From CBIFVZ01 sp966185765 (GTDB lineage: Bacteria > Pseudomonadota > Gammaproteobacteria > Enterobacterales > Enterobacteriaceae): a DNA stretch of 37,329 bases. The stretch is taken from assembly GCA_966185765.1 (NCBI GenBank), contig CBIFVZ010000033.1:1-37329 (forward strand), given 5' to 3'. This document shows, one piece after another, positions 15,262-22,387 of the stretch. Position numbers and translations under genes: made by a program. Positions within the stretch are counted from its first letter, which is position 1; the number at the start of each line of letters is the position of its first letter. Below the pieces are notes generated by a model. The model had not been told where the DNA came from. It saw only the letters and a program-made list of their open reading frames with translations, and searched no databases.

Positions 15262-16413
15262 ATGACTTTTGTGCAAAAAAATTCCCTTTGGATGAGTATT
15301 ATAATTGCTGGACTGTTAATCGGCTTTAACCTGTGGGCTGAAGGTTTTGCCAACGAGTTTCAGTCCGTTGAACGTTCTCCATTTGAACAGTACTCGCCAC
15401 TTATCATGTCTCTGCTTTTAGTAGAGATCCTGCTTTTTACCCTGTCGACCTATCCAAAAGCGCTACTCATTGGCCTCATGGCGGGTATTTTATGGCTTGC
15501 GGCCGGCGATTTACTGGCCGCTCCCTACTGGGTCACACTGACAGTTTTTTGTGTACAGACTATAAACGCAGGCTGCAATCTGAGTAGCAGAGAATCTGTC
15601 GCCAGTGCTCCCACCGTCCTCCACCTGCTGCTGCTAATTGGCAGTACCGTTTGCTACAACATCGCCTGGTCAGGCACCACGCATTACTGGTATCTCGCGG
15701 GTTTAGCACTGCTGCTTTTTATCACATTCCGCGTTTATCGCCAGGATGATGAACCAGAAAGCGAACAAGAAGAATATTGCCAGTGTTGTGATGACGAAGA
15801 TTGTGAAGGTTGTTGCAATGAAATTTGCGAATGCTGTAATGACGAAGATTGCGAAGGCTGCTGCGACGAAATTTGCGAATGCTGTAATGACGAAGATTGC
15901 GAAGGCTGCTGCGACGAAATTTGCGAATGCTGTAATGACGAAGAATGCGAAGGCTGCTGCGAACAATGCTGTGACGGATGTTGTGAACAATGTTGCGATG
16001 GCTGTGAGGAATGCGAAACCGCCCGCCCATTTGAAGCAGATGTGCGACGACTGGAGTCGTTAAAAAAACTCCCTACAAACCTCGATAAGGAAATTAAAGG
16101 CATCATCCAATATTCTCGCCTGATTCAAGACTGCATGCTTACAGATCCCTGCGACGTTGAACCGGCAAGAAAGTTTCTTCAACGCTATCTGCCCGCTACG
16201 CGGGAAATCGTCGAAAAAGGTCTCGATCTTTCACACAAGTTACAAAAACAAGGGACAAGGCAAGATTTGGACGCGCATAAACTAACAACGCTCAAGGCGC
16301 TGCACTCCGCCTTTCGCCAAAAGCACGCCCAGCTACTGGAAAACAATACAACACACCTGAAAACCGAAATGAGCACGCTCGAAAAGCTGCTTAAGACAGA
16401 TGGATTTTTGTAA
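15262..16413 (+). CDS. XpaC-like membrane protein, paralogue 3 with extreme Cys/Asp/Glu repeat linker
   Basis: Third paralogue (383 residues from MTFVQKNSLW; an in-frame ATG at 15214 inside paralogue 2 would add 16). The membrane half has GLMAGILWLAAGDLLAAPYW and THYWYLAGL. Residues ~173-251 form a linker with 32 Cys and about 31 Asp/Glu in 79 residues and no Lys, Arg or His. It contains 16-residue repeats CCNDEDCEGCCDEICE, then shorter EQCCDGCC units. The tail restarts at RPFEADV and has IIQYSRLIQDCMLTDPCDVE and LQRYLPATREIVEKG. The linker looks able to bind soft or redox metals like a metallothionein, placed on the side of the membrane where the tail sits; this is inference. No homologue is known to me. 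Confidence 0.82.
   Translation: MTFVQKNSLWMSIIIAGLLIGFNLWAEGFANEFQSVERSPFEQYSPLIMSLLLVEILLFTLSTYPKALLIGLMAGILWLAAGDLLAAPYWVTLTVFCVQTINAGCNLSSRESVASAPTVLHLLLLIGSTVCYNIAWSGTTHYWYLAGLALLLFITFRVYRQDDEPESEQEEYCQCCDDEDCEGCCNEICECCNDEDCEGCCDEICECCNDEDCEGCCDEICECCNDEECEGCCEQCCDGCCEQCCDGCEECETARPFEADVRRLESLKKLPTNLDKEIKGIIQYSRLIQDCMLTDPCDVEPARKFLQRYLPATREIVEKGLDLSHKLQKQGTRQDLDAHKLTTLKALHSAFRQKHAQLLENNTTHLKTEMSTLEKLLKTDGFL
15784..15960 (+). repeat. 48-bp in-frame tandem repeat encoding the Cys-rich linker
   Basis: Units start at 15784, 15832, 15880 and 15928; the last is partial (33 bases). Units 2 and 3 are identical over all 48 bases, unit 1 differs at scattered sites, and unit 4 runs into shorter repeats coding EQCCDGCC up to about 16014. 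The identity of units 2 and 3 points to recent slippage or unequal exchange. Length is a multiple of three, so copy number can change without breaking the gene. Confidence 0.9.
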
Positions 16414-16434
16414 TCACGTCCAATAAAGGTACAC

Positions 16435-17442
16435 ATGGTGATTTTTCAAAAGCGTTTGACTGGGGCAACACTCGTTGTCTTTTTTGTCTTATTAATATTC
16501 ACCGCCGCTATGGAAGAACCTGCCAACGGCTATTCATCGCTCGACAGATTCATCCCCTGGCTGATAAATCTCCCCCTGAGCGGGGTGTTAGCGTACATGA
16601 TGTTATTCAACCGCCCATACTTTGTGATGGGGTTAATAACTGGCGCACTTTGGTTATTACTACCCGCTTTTGTTGATAAACAGCTCGCTCCCTACTGGGT
16701 TGCAACCATGACCTATGCGCCCTTTCTTATCAACAATGGGAAAATGCCTGCTGAAAAAGCGCATTACTGGTACTTAGGTTCATGGGTAATAGCGACCCTT
16801 GGCTATCATCTTGTTTACTCCAGCGATAACTATTTCACTTTCCTTGCTATCCTCCCGGTCATTTATTTGGTTTTTTCTCATGCCATCAACTTCTTCATTA
16901 ACGAAGAGGAACCCCATGAGGTGCAGCCACCTCGCCGTGAGGAAAGTAATTATCACCAGGCGTACACCGTGCCTCCTCGTGAACAACGCCCGGAGCCTCC
17001 TCCGGTAGTCCACCAACAAACGCACCATGAAGCCCCGCAAACCACCCGCACACGTCCCTTTGAGGCCGAAGTTATTCGTCTGGATTCTATTAAGACTCTA
17101 CCGGATAACCTTCACAGCGAACTTCAGGGCATTATCAAATATGCACGCCTGATTCAGGACTGCATTCTCACCGACCCACGAGACGTTGTGCCTGCCACAG
17201 CATTCCTGCAACGCTATCTGCCTGCCACGCTGGAGATTGTCGAAAAAGGGTATGGTCTCTCTCAGAAGCTGCAAAAATACGGTAATGCTCAGGAGCTTGA
17301 CGCCCGTAAAGCAGAAATCCTTCAGGCGTTGCATTGCGCCTTTCGCCAGAAATACGTTCAACTACTGGAAAATGATGAAGCGGAGCTCAAAACTGAAATA
17401 AGCACGCTGGAGAAGCTACTTAAAACCGATGGTTTTTTATAG
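16435..17442 (+). CDS. XpaC-like membrane protein, paralogue 4 (Pro/His-rich linker)
   Basis: Fourth paralogue, 335 residues, with a good AAAGG five bases before the ATG. The membrane half is the most divergent: GLITGALWLLLPAFVDKQLAPYW replaces the GD motif of the others, while AHYWYLGSW is kept. The linker, about residues 158-205, has many Pro, Glu, Arg and Gln and five His (PHE, YHQ, VHQ, THHE). The tail begins RPFEAEV and contains IIKYARLIQDCILTDPRDVV and LQRYLPATLEIVEKG, ending KTEISTLEKLLKTDGFL. AT-rich like paralogues 2 and 3. Function unknown; the His clusters could bind metal, which is only inferred from composition. Confidence 0.8.
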   Translation: MVIFQKRLTGATLVVFFVLLIFTAAMEEPANGYSSLDRFIPWLINLPLSGVLAYMMLFNRPYFVMGLITGALWLLLPAFVDKQLAPYWVATMTYAPFLINNGKMPAEKAHYWYLGSWVIATLGYHLVYSSDNYFTFLAILPVIYLVFSHAINFFINEEEPHEVQPPRREESNYHQAYTVPPREQRPEPPPVVHQQTHHEAPQTTRTRPFEAEVIRLDSIKTLPDNLHSELQGIIKYARLIQDCILTDPRDVVPATAFLQRYLPATLEIVEKGYGLSQKLQKYGNAQELDARKAEILQALHCAFRQKYVQLLENDEAELKTEISTLEKLLKTDGFL

Positions 17443-17487
17443 CCGTGTCAGTATCATCAGTGCGCAAGACAACATAAGAGAATACCG

Positions 17488-18492
17488 GTGAACGCGACGA
17501 CCCCAACCTTAGCCGCAACGCTGACCAATAAACGGTGGAAACGCGTTGTCATCTTTCTGATGCTGCTGGTGATAACCAGCGGCTTTGTGGATAGCGCGCT
17601 CTCGCACGCCCAAAAGCTCACGGCGATTCCCACTAAAGAAAATAACCTCGAAGGTTCAATATTCATCTTTTGTCTGGTGGGCGTATTCACGCTGTGGCGC
17701 GCCTTTTTGTACGACCGCAGCGCATTCACCGCAGGTATTGCCGCCGGTGCCGCCTGGCTGGTAGTGACTTCCGGCGATGCGCTGGCCGCGCCTTTCTGGG
17801 CAGGCAGTATGGCACTGGTCATTTACCTTATTCGCGCGCTACCGGCGTTAGGCAAAATACATGTCTGGTATCTCATCCTGGGTGTACTGGCGATTGTGGG
17901 CTACCGTGAAGCCTACGGTAGCCTGATTGACCATCCTTATTACCTGACGGCGCTCGGTGTCTTTGTCATCATAACGGCCCGCCGCCGGGTGAAAATGTTC
18001 AGAAAACTCGGTTCACGCCCGCGCAAAGCATCCGCCAATGCGTCGGCAAAAAAAACACACGTTCAGACCGCCGTGTCGCCGCCACCGCCAAAAGCACCAC
18101 CGGCCCCGTTTGATGACGATATCGCCACACTGGAAGCGTTTCAAAACCTGCCGGTTGATATCAATGACGCGCTGGCTGGCATCATCAAATACGCCCGTCT
18201 GATTCAGGAATGCATGGTCAACGACCCGCGCGACGTGGAGCCAGGCACAAAATTCCTGCAACGCTATTTACCGGTGGTGCGGGAAATTATCGAAAAAGGG
18301 CAGACACTGTCTAAGCAGCTTGAAAAACACGGCAGTGAAAGCACGCTGCATGCCCGCAAAGTAGAAACGTTGAATGCACTGCACCAGGCGTTTCGCCAGA
18401 AACACGCGCAACTGCTGGAAAACGATGAAACTGAACTGAACACCGACATGAGTACCGCTGAGAAGATGCTCAAAACCGACGGTTTTCTGTAA
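17488..18492 (+). CDS. XpaC-like membrane protein, paralogue 5 (Ala/Lys/Pro linker)
   Basis: Fifth and last paralogue, 334 residues from a GTG start with AAGAG seven bases upstream. Hydrophobic segments span ~20-170, with GIAAGAAWLVVTSGDALAAPFW and HVWYLILG. The linker, about 171-207, is first Arg/Lys-rich and then Ala/Pro-rich (VSPPPPKAPPAPF) with no Cys. The tail has IIKYARLIQECMVNDPRDVE, LQRYLPVVREIIEKG and a slightly changed end NTDMSTAEKMLKTDGFL. Its base composition is closer to the backbone and to paralogue 1 than to paralogues 2-4, so copies 1 and 5 may be the older ones. Function unknown. Confidence 0.8.
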   Translation: MNATTPTLAATLTNKRWKRVVIFLMLLVITSGFVDSALSHAQKLTAIPTKENNLEGSIFIFCLVGVFTLWRAFLYDRSAFTAGIAAGAAWLVVTSGDALAAPFWAGSMALVIYLIRALPALGKIHVWYLILGVLAIVGYREAYGSLIDHPYYLTALGVFVIITARRRVKMFRKLGSRPRKASANASAKKTHVQTAVSPPPPKAPPAPFDDDIATLEAFQNLPVDINDALAGIIKYARLIQECMVNDPRDVEPGTKFLQRYLPVVREIIEKGQTLSKQLEKHGSESTLHARKVETLNALHQAFRQKHAQLLENDETELNTDMSTAEKMLKTDGFL

Positions 18493-18505
18493 AACCCTCT
18501 CACCT

Positions 18506-18531
18506 GCGCGGCGCGCATTTAGCGCCCGCGC
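18506..18531 (+). terminator. GC-rich hairpin after the XpaC-like array
   Basis: GCGCGGCGC and GCGCCCGCGC pair with one bulged base around the loop GCATTTA, 14 bases past the paralogue 5 stop. No T-run follows, so it is a weak or factor-assisted terminator at best. Confidence 0.35.
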
Positions 18532-18613
18532 AATCACTTACCGCCCCAAAACCTAAACACAATGTCCGCAAGACGGTATAGTGAGCAACAAATTAGCCGA
18601 ACATTTGCACGCA

Positions 18614-19636
18614 ATGACAGACATTACATCCGCAGACACCCAACCCATACAGCGCCAACCTCAGCCGTTTTGCCCAATGCCCGGGGCGCGTAACCCGCAT
18701 CTGCAAACCATGCTACCACGCATTATTCGCCGTCGTGTGCGCTTCACCCCGCACTGGCAGCGGCTGGATACACCGGATGGGGACTTTATTGACCTGGCGT
18801 GGAGCGAACCACCTGAACAGGCACGTCATAAACCGCGTCTGGTGGTGTTTCACGGCCTGGAAGGCAGTTTGCACAGCCCTTACGCCCACGGGCTGATTCA
18901 CGCAGCTCAGCAGCGCGGCTGGCTGGGTGTGGTAATGCATTTTCGCGGCTGTAGCGGCGAGCCAAACCGCATGGGACGTATTTATCATTCCGGCGAAACC
19001 GAAGATGCCAGCTTCTTTCTGGACTGGCTTGGCAAAACCCACGGCGAGGTACCTACTGCGGCGGTTGGCTTCTCGCTCGGCGGTAACATGCTGGCCTGCC
19101 TGATGGCGCGTCAGGGGCAGGATTGTCGTCTGAGCGCGGGCGTGGTGGTCTCAGCACCGCTGATGCTCGAACACTGCTGCTATCACATGGAAAAAGGCTT
19201 CTCGCGCTTTTACCAGCATTACCTGCTGAACCTGCTTAAAGGCAATGCACGGCGCAAGCTCAAAGCCTGGCCCGGTTCGCTACCGGTCTTGCCTGAACAG
19301 CTCAAACGCATCCGCCGTATCCGCGATTTTGATGACCTGATTACCGCCCGCATCCACGGCTTTAGCGATGCGATTGATTACTACCGTAAGTGCAGCGCGT
19401 TACCGATGTTGCCCGACATCACCAGGCCCACCCTTATCATTCACGCGAAAGACGATCCGTTTATGGACAGTCATGTTATCCCTGACCTTGCCCATCTGCC
19501 CGCCAACATTGAATACCAGCTTACCGAGCATGGTGGTCACGTCGGGTTTGTCGGCGGGACGTTGCGCCGCCCGCAAATGTGGCTGGAGCAGCGCATTCCC
19601 GACTGGCTAAGCCGGTTCCTGGAGCCAAATACATGA
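18614..19636 (+). CDS. yheT: YheT alpha/beta hydrolase
   Basis: YheT is a predicted esterase of the UPF0017/AB-hydrolase-4 family. I choose the ATG at 18614 (MTDITSADTQ): it gives 340 residues, the E. coli length, although a GTG 11 codons upstream is open. Family features are HGLEGS (oxyanion region, near residue 90), the nucleophile elbow GFSLGGNML with Ser near 160, an aspartate in HAKDDPFMD near 290 and the catalytic histidine in EHGGHVGF near 320. The natural substrate is unknown. It overlaps yheU by four bases and resumes the conserved backbone after the accessory block. Confidence 0.93.
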   Translation: MTDITSADTQPIQRQPQPFCPMPGARNPHLQTMLPRIIRRRVRFTPHWQRLDTPDGDFIDLAWSEPPEQARHKPRLVVFHGLEGSLHSPYAHGLIHAAQQRGWLGVVMHFRGCSGEPNRMGRIYHSGETEDASFFLDWLGKTHGEVPTAAVGFSLGGNMLACLMARQGQDCRLSAGVVVSAPLMLEHCCYHMEKGFSRFYQHYLLNLLKGNARRKLKAWPGSLPVLPEQLKRIRRIRDFDDLITARIHGFSDAIDYYRKCSALPMLPDITRPTLIIHAKDDPFMDSHVIPDLAHLPANIEYQLTEHGGHVGFVGGTLRRPQMWLEQRIPDWLSRFLEPNT

Positions 19637-19851
19637 TTATTCCGTGGCAGGATATTGCGCCAGATACGCTGGAAAACCTGATTGAAACCTTTGTGCTGCG
19701 TGAAGGCACAGACTACGGTGAAAGCGAGCGTTCACTGGCGCAAAAGGTAGATGACGTTAAAAGACAGCTTCAGCGCGGCGAGGCGGTCGTGGTATGGTCA
19801 GAACTGCATGAAACAGTCAACATCATGCCCCGTTCGCAGTTCCACGAGTGA
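19633..19851 (+). CDS. yheU: YheU family small protein
   Basis: Seventy-two residues starting MIIPWQDIAPDTLENLIE, equal in length to E. coli YheU (UPF0270). The ATG overlaps the yheT stop as ATGA, so the two are translationally coupled. It is acidic and soluble with no recognised catalytic motif, and its role is unknown. The longer open frame upstream of this ATG lies within yheT and is not used. Confidence 0.9.
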   Translation: MIIPWQDIAPDTLENLIETFVLREGTDYGESERSLAQKVDDVKRQLQRGEAVVVWSELHETVNIMPRSQFHE

Positions 19852-19932
19852 GGGCGGGTGTCGGCTATACTTGCGCGATAACAACTAAAGTCACAGGCCT
19901 CTGTCCTTTGTTACTCATGGAGTTGTGAAGCT

Positions 19933-20802
19933 ATGTCAGCCAGACACCCGGTCATCGCCGTTACCGGTTCCAGCGGCGCAGGAACCACTACCACCAGCCT
20001 TGCCTTTCGCAAAATCTTTGCCCAGCTCGGCCTGCATGCCGCAGAAGTCGAAGGCGACAGCTTTCACCGCTATACGCGCCCGGAAATGGACATGGAAATC
20101 CGCAAGGCACGCGATCTTGGGCGACACATCAGCTATTTTGGCCCCGACGCTAACGACTTCGGCCTGCTGCAGGACACCTTCATGGAATACGGTAAAAGCG
20201 GCAGCGGCCAGTCGCGCAAATACCTTCACACCTACGACGAAGCCGTACCGTGGAACCAGGTACCTGGCACCTTTACGCCGTGGCAACCTTTGCCGGAGCC
20301 AACCGATGTCCTGTTCTATGAAGGGTTACACGGTGGTGTCGTCACGCCGCAGCACGACGTTGCACAGCATGTGGACCTGCTGGTCGGCGTGGTGCCTATT
20401 GTCAATCTGGAGTGGATTCAGAAGCTGGTGCGCGATATGAGCGAGCGCGGGCATTCGCGTGAAGCGGTGATGGACTCGGTAGTGCGTTCAATGGAAGATT
20501 ATATTAACTACATCACGCCGCAGTTCTCACGCACCCATATTAATTTCCAGCGCGTGCCGACAGTGGATACCTCCAACCCGTTTGCGGCTAAAACCATCCC
20601 TTCACTGGATGAAAGTTTTGTGGTTATCCACTTTCGCAACCTGGAAAATATCGACTTCCCGTGGTTGCTGGCTATGCTGCAAGGCTCGTTTATCTCACAC
20701 ATCAATACACTGGTAGTGCCTGGCGGCAAAATGGGGCTGGCGATGGAGCTGATTATGCTGCCGCTGGTCAAAAGGCTGATGGAAGGCAGGAAAATTGAGT
20801 AA
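19933..20802 (+). CDS. prkB: Phosphoribulokinase-like protein PrkB
   Basis: The 289 residues match E. coli PrkB, a P-loop kinase of the phosphoribulokinase/uridine kinase family whose substrate in enterobacteria is unproven. The P-loop reads GSSGAGTTTTS near residue 12, where the usual lysine is replaced by threonine, as I recall for E. coli. EGDSFHRY near residue 40, LHTYDEAVPWNQVPG near 96 and FYEGLHGG near 129 are family motifs. There is no RuBisCO context, so a Calvin-cycle role is unlikely. It lies downstream of yheT-yheU on the same strand after an 81-base gap. Confidence 0.93.
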   Translation: MSARHPVIAVTGSSGAGTTTTSLAFRKIFAQLGLHAAEVEGDSFHRYTRPEMDMEIRKARDLGRHISYFGPDANDFGLLQDTFMEYGKSGSGQSRKYLHTYDEAVPWNQVPGTFTPWQPLPEPTDVLFYEGLHGGVVTPQHDVAQHVDLLVGVVPIVNLEWIQKLVRDMSERGHSREAVMDSVVRSMEDYINYITPQFSRTHINFQRVPTVDTSNPFAAKTIPSLDESFVVIHFRNLENIDFPWLLAMLQGSFISHINTLVVPGGKMGLAMELIMLPLVKRLMEGRKIE

Positions 20803-20844
20803 AGCAGCCTTCACTCACGATAACGCCTGTATCATTTCGTTCAG

Positions 20845-20995
20845 TAGATGTTCTGTTCACGTTGTGTTGGGCGGTAAAACGGGACTTCATTCGCGGTGAA
20901 CGAGGTAAGCGGCGCTCGCGCCCCCCTTAACACTCCCTGCGGCCCCACACGGTATGCCTGTTCACCTTAAAACGAACGAGTGCGCTGTTCATCTG
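20845..20995. repeat. Palindromic non-coding segment between prkB and yhfA
   Basis: This gap has GGTGAAC (20895-20901) and its reverse complement GTTCACC (20960-20966) flanking an inner GGCGC-TC-GCGCC hairpin, with TGTTCA-type motifs near both ends. It looks like a structured intergenic repeat, perhaps dispersed in the genome. I cannot name the family, and no gene is visible here. Confidence 0.35.
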
Positions 20996-21001
20996 TAAAA
21001 G

Positions 21002-21025
21002 AAAAAGGCCCGATGACTCGGACCT
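21002..21025 (-). terminator. Rho-independent terminator of yhfA
   Basis: Read on the minus strand, AGGTCCGA-GTCA-TCGGGCCT followed by TTTTTC forms a 7-8 bp stem (one mismatch) with a T-run, 37 bases past the yhfA stop. Confidence 0.75.
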
Positions 21026-21061
21026 CAGAAGAAAATAACGTTGATCAGCGAGGCTTCCGTT

Positions 21062-21466
21062 TTATCCCTCAACCACCTCATAAGAGTGCGTAATCTCCGC
21101 CGCTTTACCGAGCATCAGCGCCACCGAGCAGTATTTCTCCGCCGACAAGTCCACCGCACGCGCCACAGCACTGTCTTTGAGGTCCTTACCAGTAACAGTA
21201 AAGTGCAGATTAATATGGGTAAACATCCTGGGTGGCTCTTCCCGGCGCTCAGAAGTCAACTGAACTTCGCAATCTGTCACGCTGTAGCGCCCTTTCTGGA
21301 GAATAGACACCACATCAATTGCGCTACAGCTCCCGGCTGCCATCAGTACCATTTCCATCGGACTGGGCGCTTTATCGCCTGAATTACCGTCCATCAACAC
21401 CTGATGCCCGGAAGCCGATTCACCCAGGAAAGTCAGCCCTTCTACCCACTTCACTCGTGCCTGCAT
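21062..21466 (-). CDS. yhfA: OsmC-like protein YhfA
   Basis: A 134-residue OsmC/Ohr-fold protein with the E. coli YhfA length when started at MQARVKWVEG, three codons after the first open ATG. The two conserved cysteines are in GSCSAIDVV (near residue 48) and SAEKYCSVA (near 112), the pair used for peroxide reduction in the OsmC/Ohr family; activity of YhfA itself is unproven. It is divergent from crp across 278 bases, as in E. coli. Confidence 0.93.
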   Translation of the reverse strand: MQARVKWVEGLTFLGESASGHQVLMDGNSGDKAPSPMEMVLMAAGSCSAIDVVSILQKGRYSVTDCEVQLTSERREEPPRMFTHINLHFTVTGKDLKDSAVARAVDLSAEKYCSVALMLGKAAEITHSYEVVEG

Positions 21467-21583
21467 TTTAAACACTCCAGTAGCTTCTCAATCCCCACAG
21501 AGTATGCGTCCTGATGAAAACTGGCAACAGAAGGCGACATGGGTCAAGCTGAAACGAGACAATAGAAGACACCTGGAAAAAGC

Positions 21584-21589
21584 TATGCT
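21584..21589 (+). promoter_or_regulatory. crp promoter -10 element
   Basis: TATGCT lies in AAAGCTATGCTAAAACA, a stretch I recognise as unchanged from the E. coli crp promoter, about 155 bases before the ATG. The long leader is also kept, as is the ribosome-binding site GAGGATAACCGCGC. Downstream of the start the sequence differs from E. coli, including where the autoregulatory CRP site lies there. Confidence 0.6.
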
Positions 21590-21617
21590 AAAACAAGTGC
21601 GTTATTTATTCGTAGTA

Positions 21618-21628
21618 GTGAAGTTCAC
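21618..21628. promoter_or_regulatory. Palindrome GTGAAGTTCAC in the crp leader
   Basis: A perfect 11-base dyad, centred near +27 of the predicted crp transcript, where E. coli carries CRP site II (near +42). It resembles two CRP half-sites (GTGA/TCAC) with a spacing of three instead of the canonical eight bases between these tetramers, so it is not a normal CRP site. Its role is unknown. Confidence 0.3.
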
Positions 21629-21744
21629 AATTAGGCAAAACTTTACTGATTACAGGCCTTTCTGACGCCATTTGCAGGCCGGAACAAACATGATTACAGC
21701 GCCTGGGTCAAATGGCTGTCGCATATAACTGAGGATAACCGCGC

Positions 21745-22377
21745 ATGGTGCTTGGCAAACCGCAAACCGATCCAACTCTCGAATGGTTTTTGTCTCATTG
21801 CCATATTCACAAGTATCCATCGAAGAGCACGCTGATTCATCAGGGTGAGAAAGCTGAAACGCTGTATTACATCGTGAAAGGATCCGTTGCTGTCCTGATT
21901 AAGGATGAAGAGGGTAAAGAAATGATCCTCTCCTACCTCAATCAGGGGGATTTTATTGGCGAGCTTGGCCTGTTTGAAGAAGGTCAGGAGCGCAGCGCCT
22001 GGGTACGGGCTAAAGCAGCCTGTGAAGTGGCTGAAATTTCTTACAAGAAATTCCGCCAGCTGATTCAGGTTAACCCGGACATCCTGATGCGTCTGTCTTC
22101 GCAGATGGCACGCCGCCTGCAGGTGACATCAGAGAAAGTCGGCAACCTCGCCTTCCTGGATGTGACAGGGCGTATTGCTCAGACATTACTGAACCTGGCT
22201 AAACAACCTGATGCCATGACGCACCCGGACGGCATGCAGATTAAAATCACGCGCCAGGAAATCGGCCAGATTGTGGGCTGCTCACGCGAAACGGTGGGCC
22301 GTATCCTGAAGATGCTGGAAGACCAGAACCTGATCTCCGCACACGGTAAAACCATCGTCGTCTACGGCACGCGTTAA
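21745..22377 (+). CDS. crp: cAMP receptor protein CRP
   Basis: CRP is the global cAMP-dependent regulator of carbon metabolism. The 210 residues are nearly identical to E. coli. The cAMP pocket is seen in GELGLFEEGQERSAWVRA (near residue 71-90), the dimer helix around residues 111-137, and the DNA-reading helix in RQEIGQIVGCSRETVGRIL (residues ~170-188, with R181, E182 and R186). The start MVLGKPQTDP and the upstream GAGGATAACCGCGC are conserved. A strong terminator follows. Confidence 0.99.
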   Translation: MVLGKPQTDPTLEWFLSHCHIHKYPSKSTLIHQGEKAETLYYIVKGSVAVLIKDEEGKEMILSYLNQGDFIGELGLFEEGQERSAWVRAKAACEVAEISYKKFRQLIQVNPDILMRLSSQMARRLQVTSEKVGNLAFLDVTGRIAQTLLNLAKQPDAMTHPDGMQIKITRQEIGQIVGCSRETVGRILKMLEDQNLISAHGKTIVVYGTR

Positions 22378-22387
22378 TGCGCTGCTA

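Noticed and set aside
15784..16014. Regular repeats as a CRISPR array
   Set aside because: The units are directly tandem with no unique spacers, are in frame inside a gene, and no cas genes are nearby.
15703..16106. Three long minus-strand open frames opposite the Cys repeat
   Set aside because: They arise from the absence of stops in the complement of a repetitive, Cys/Glu-coded segment; they have no ribosome-binding site and only simple repeats in their products.
19933..20802. PrkB as a Calvin-cycle phosphoribulokinase
   Set aside because: No RuBisCO or Calvin-cycle neighbours exist, the P-loop lysine is replaced, and E. coli has the same protein without carbon fixation.
21618..21628. GTGAAGTTCAC as a standard CRP site
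   Set aside because: The half-sites are three bases apart between GTGA and TCAC instead of the eight in the canonical site, so CRP would not bind in its usual way.
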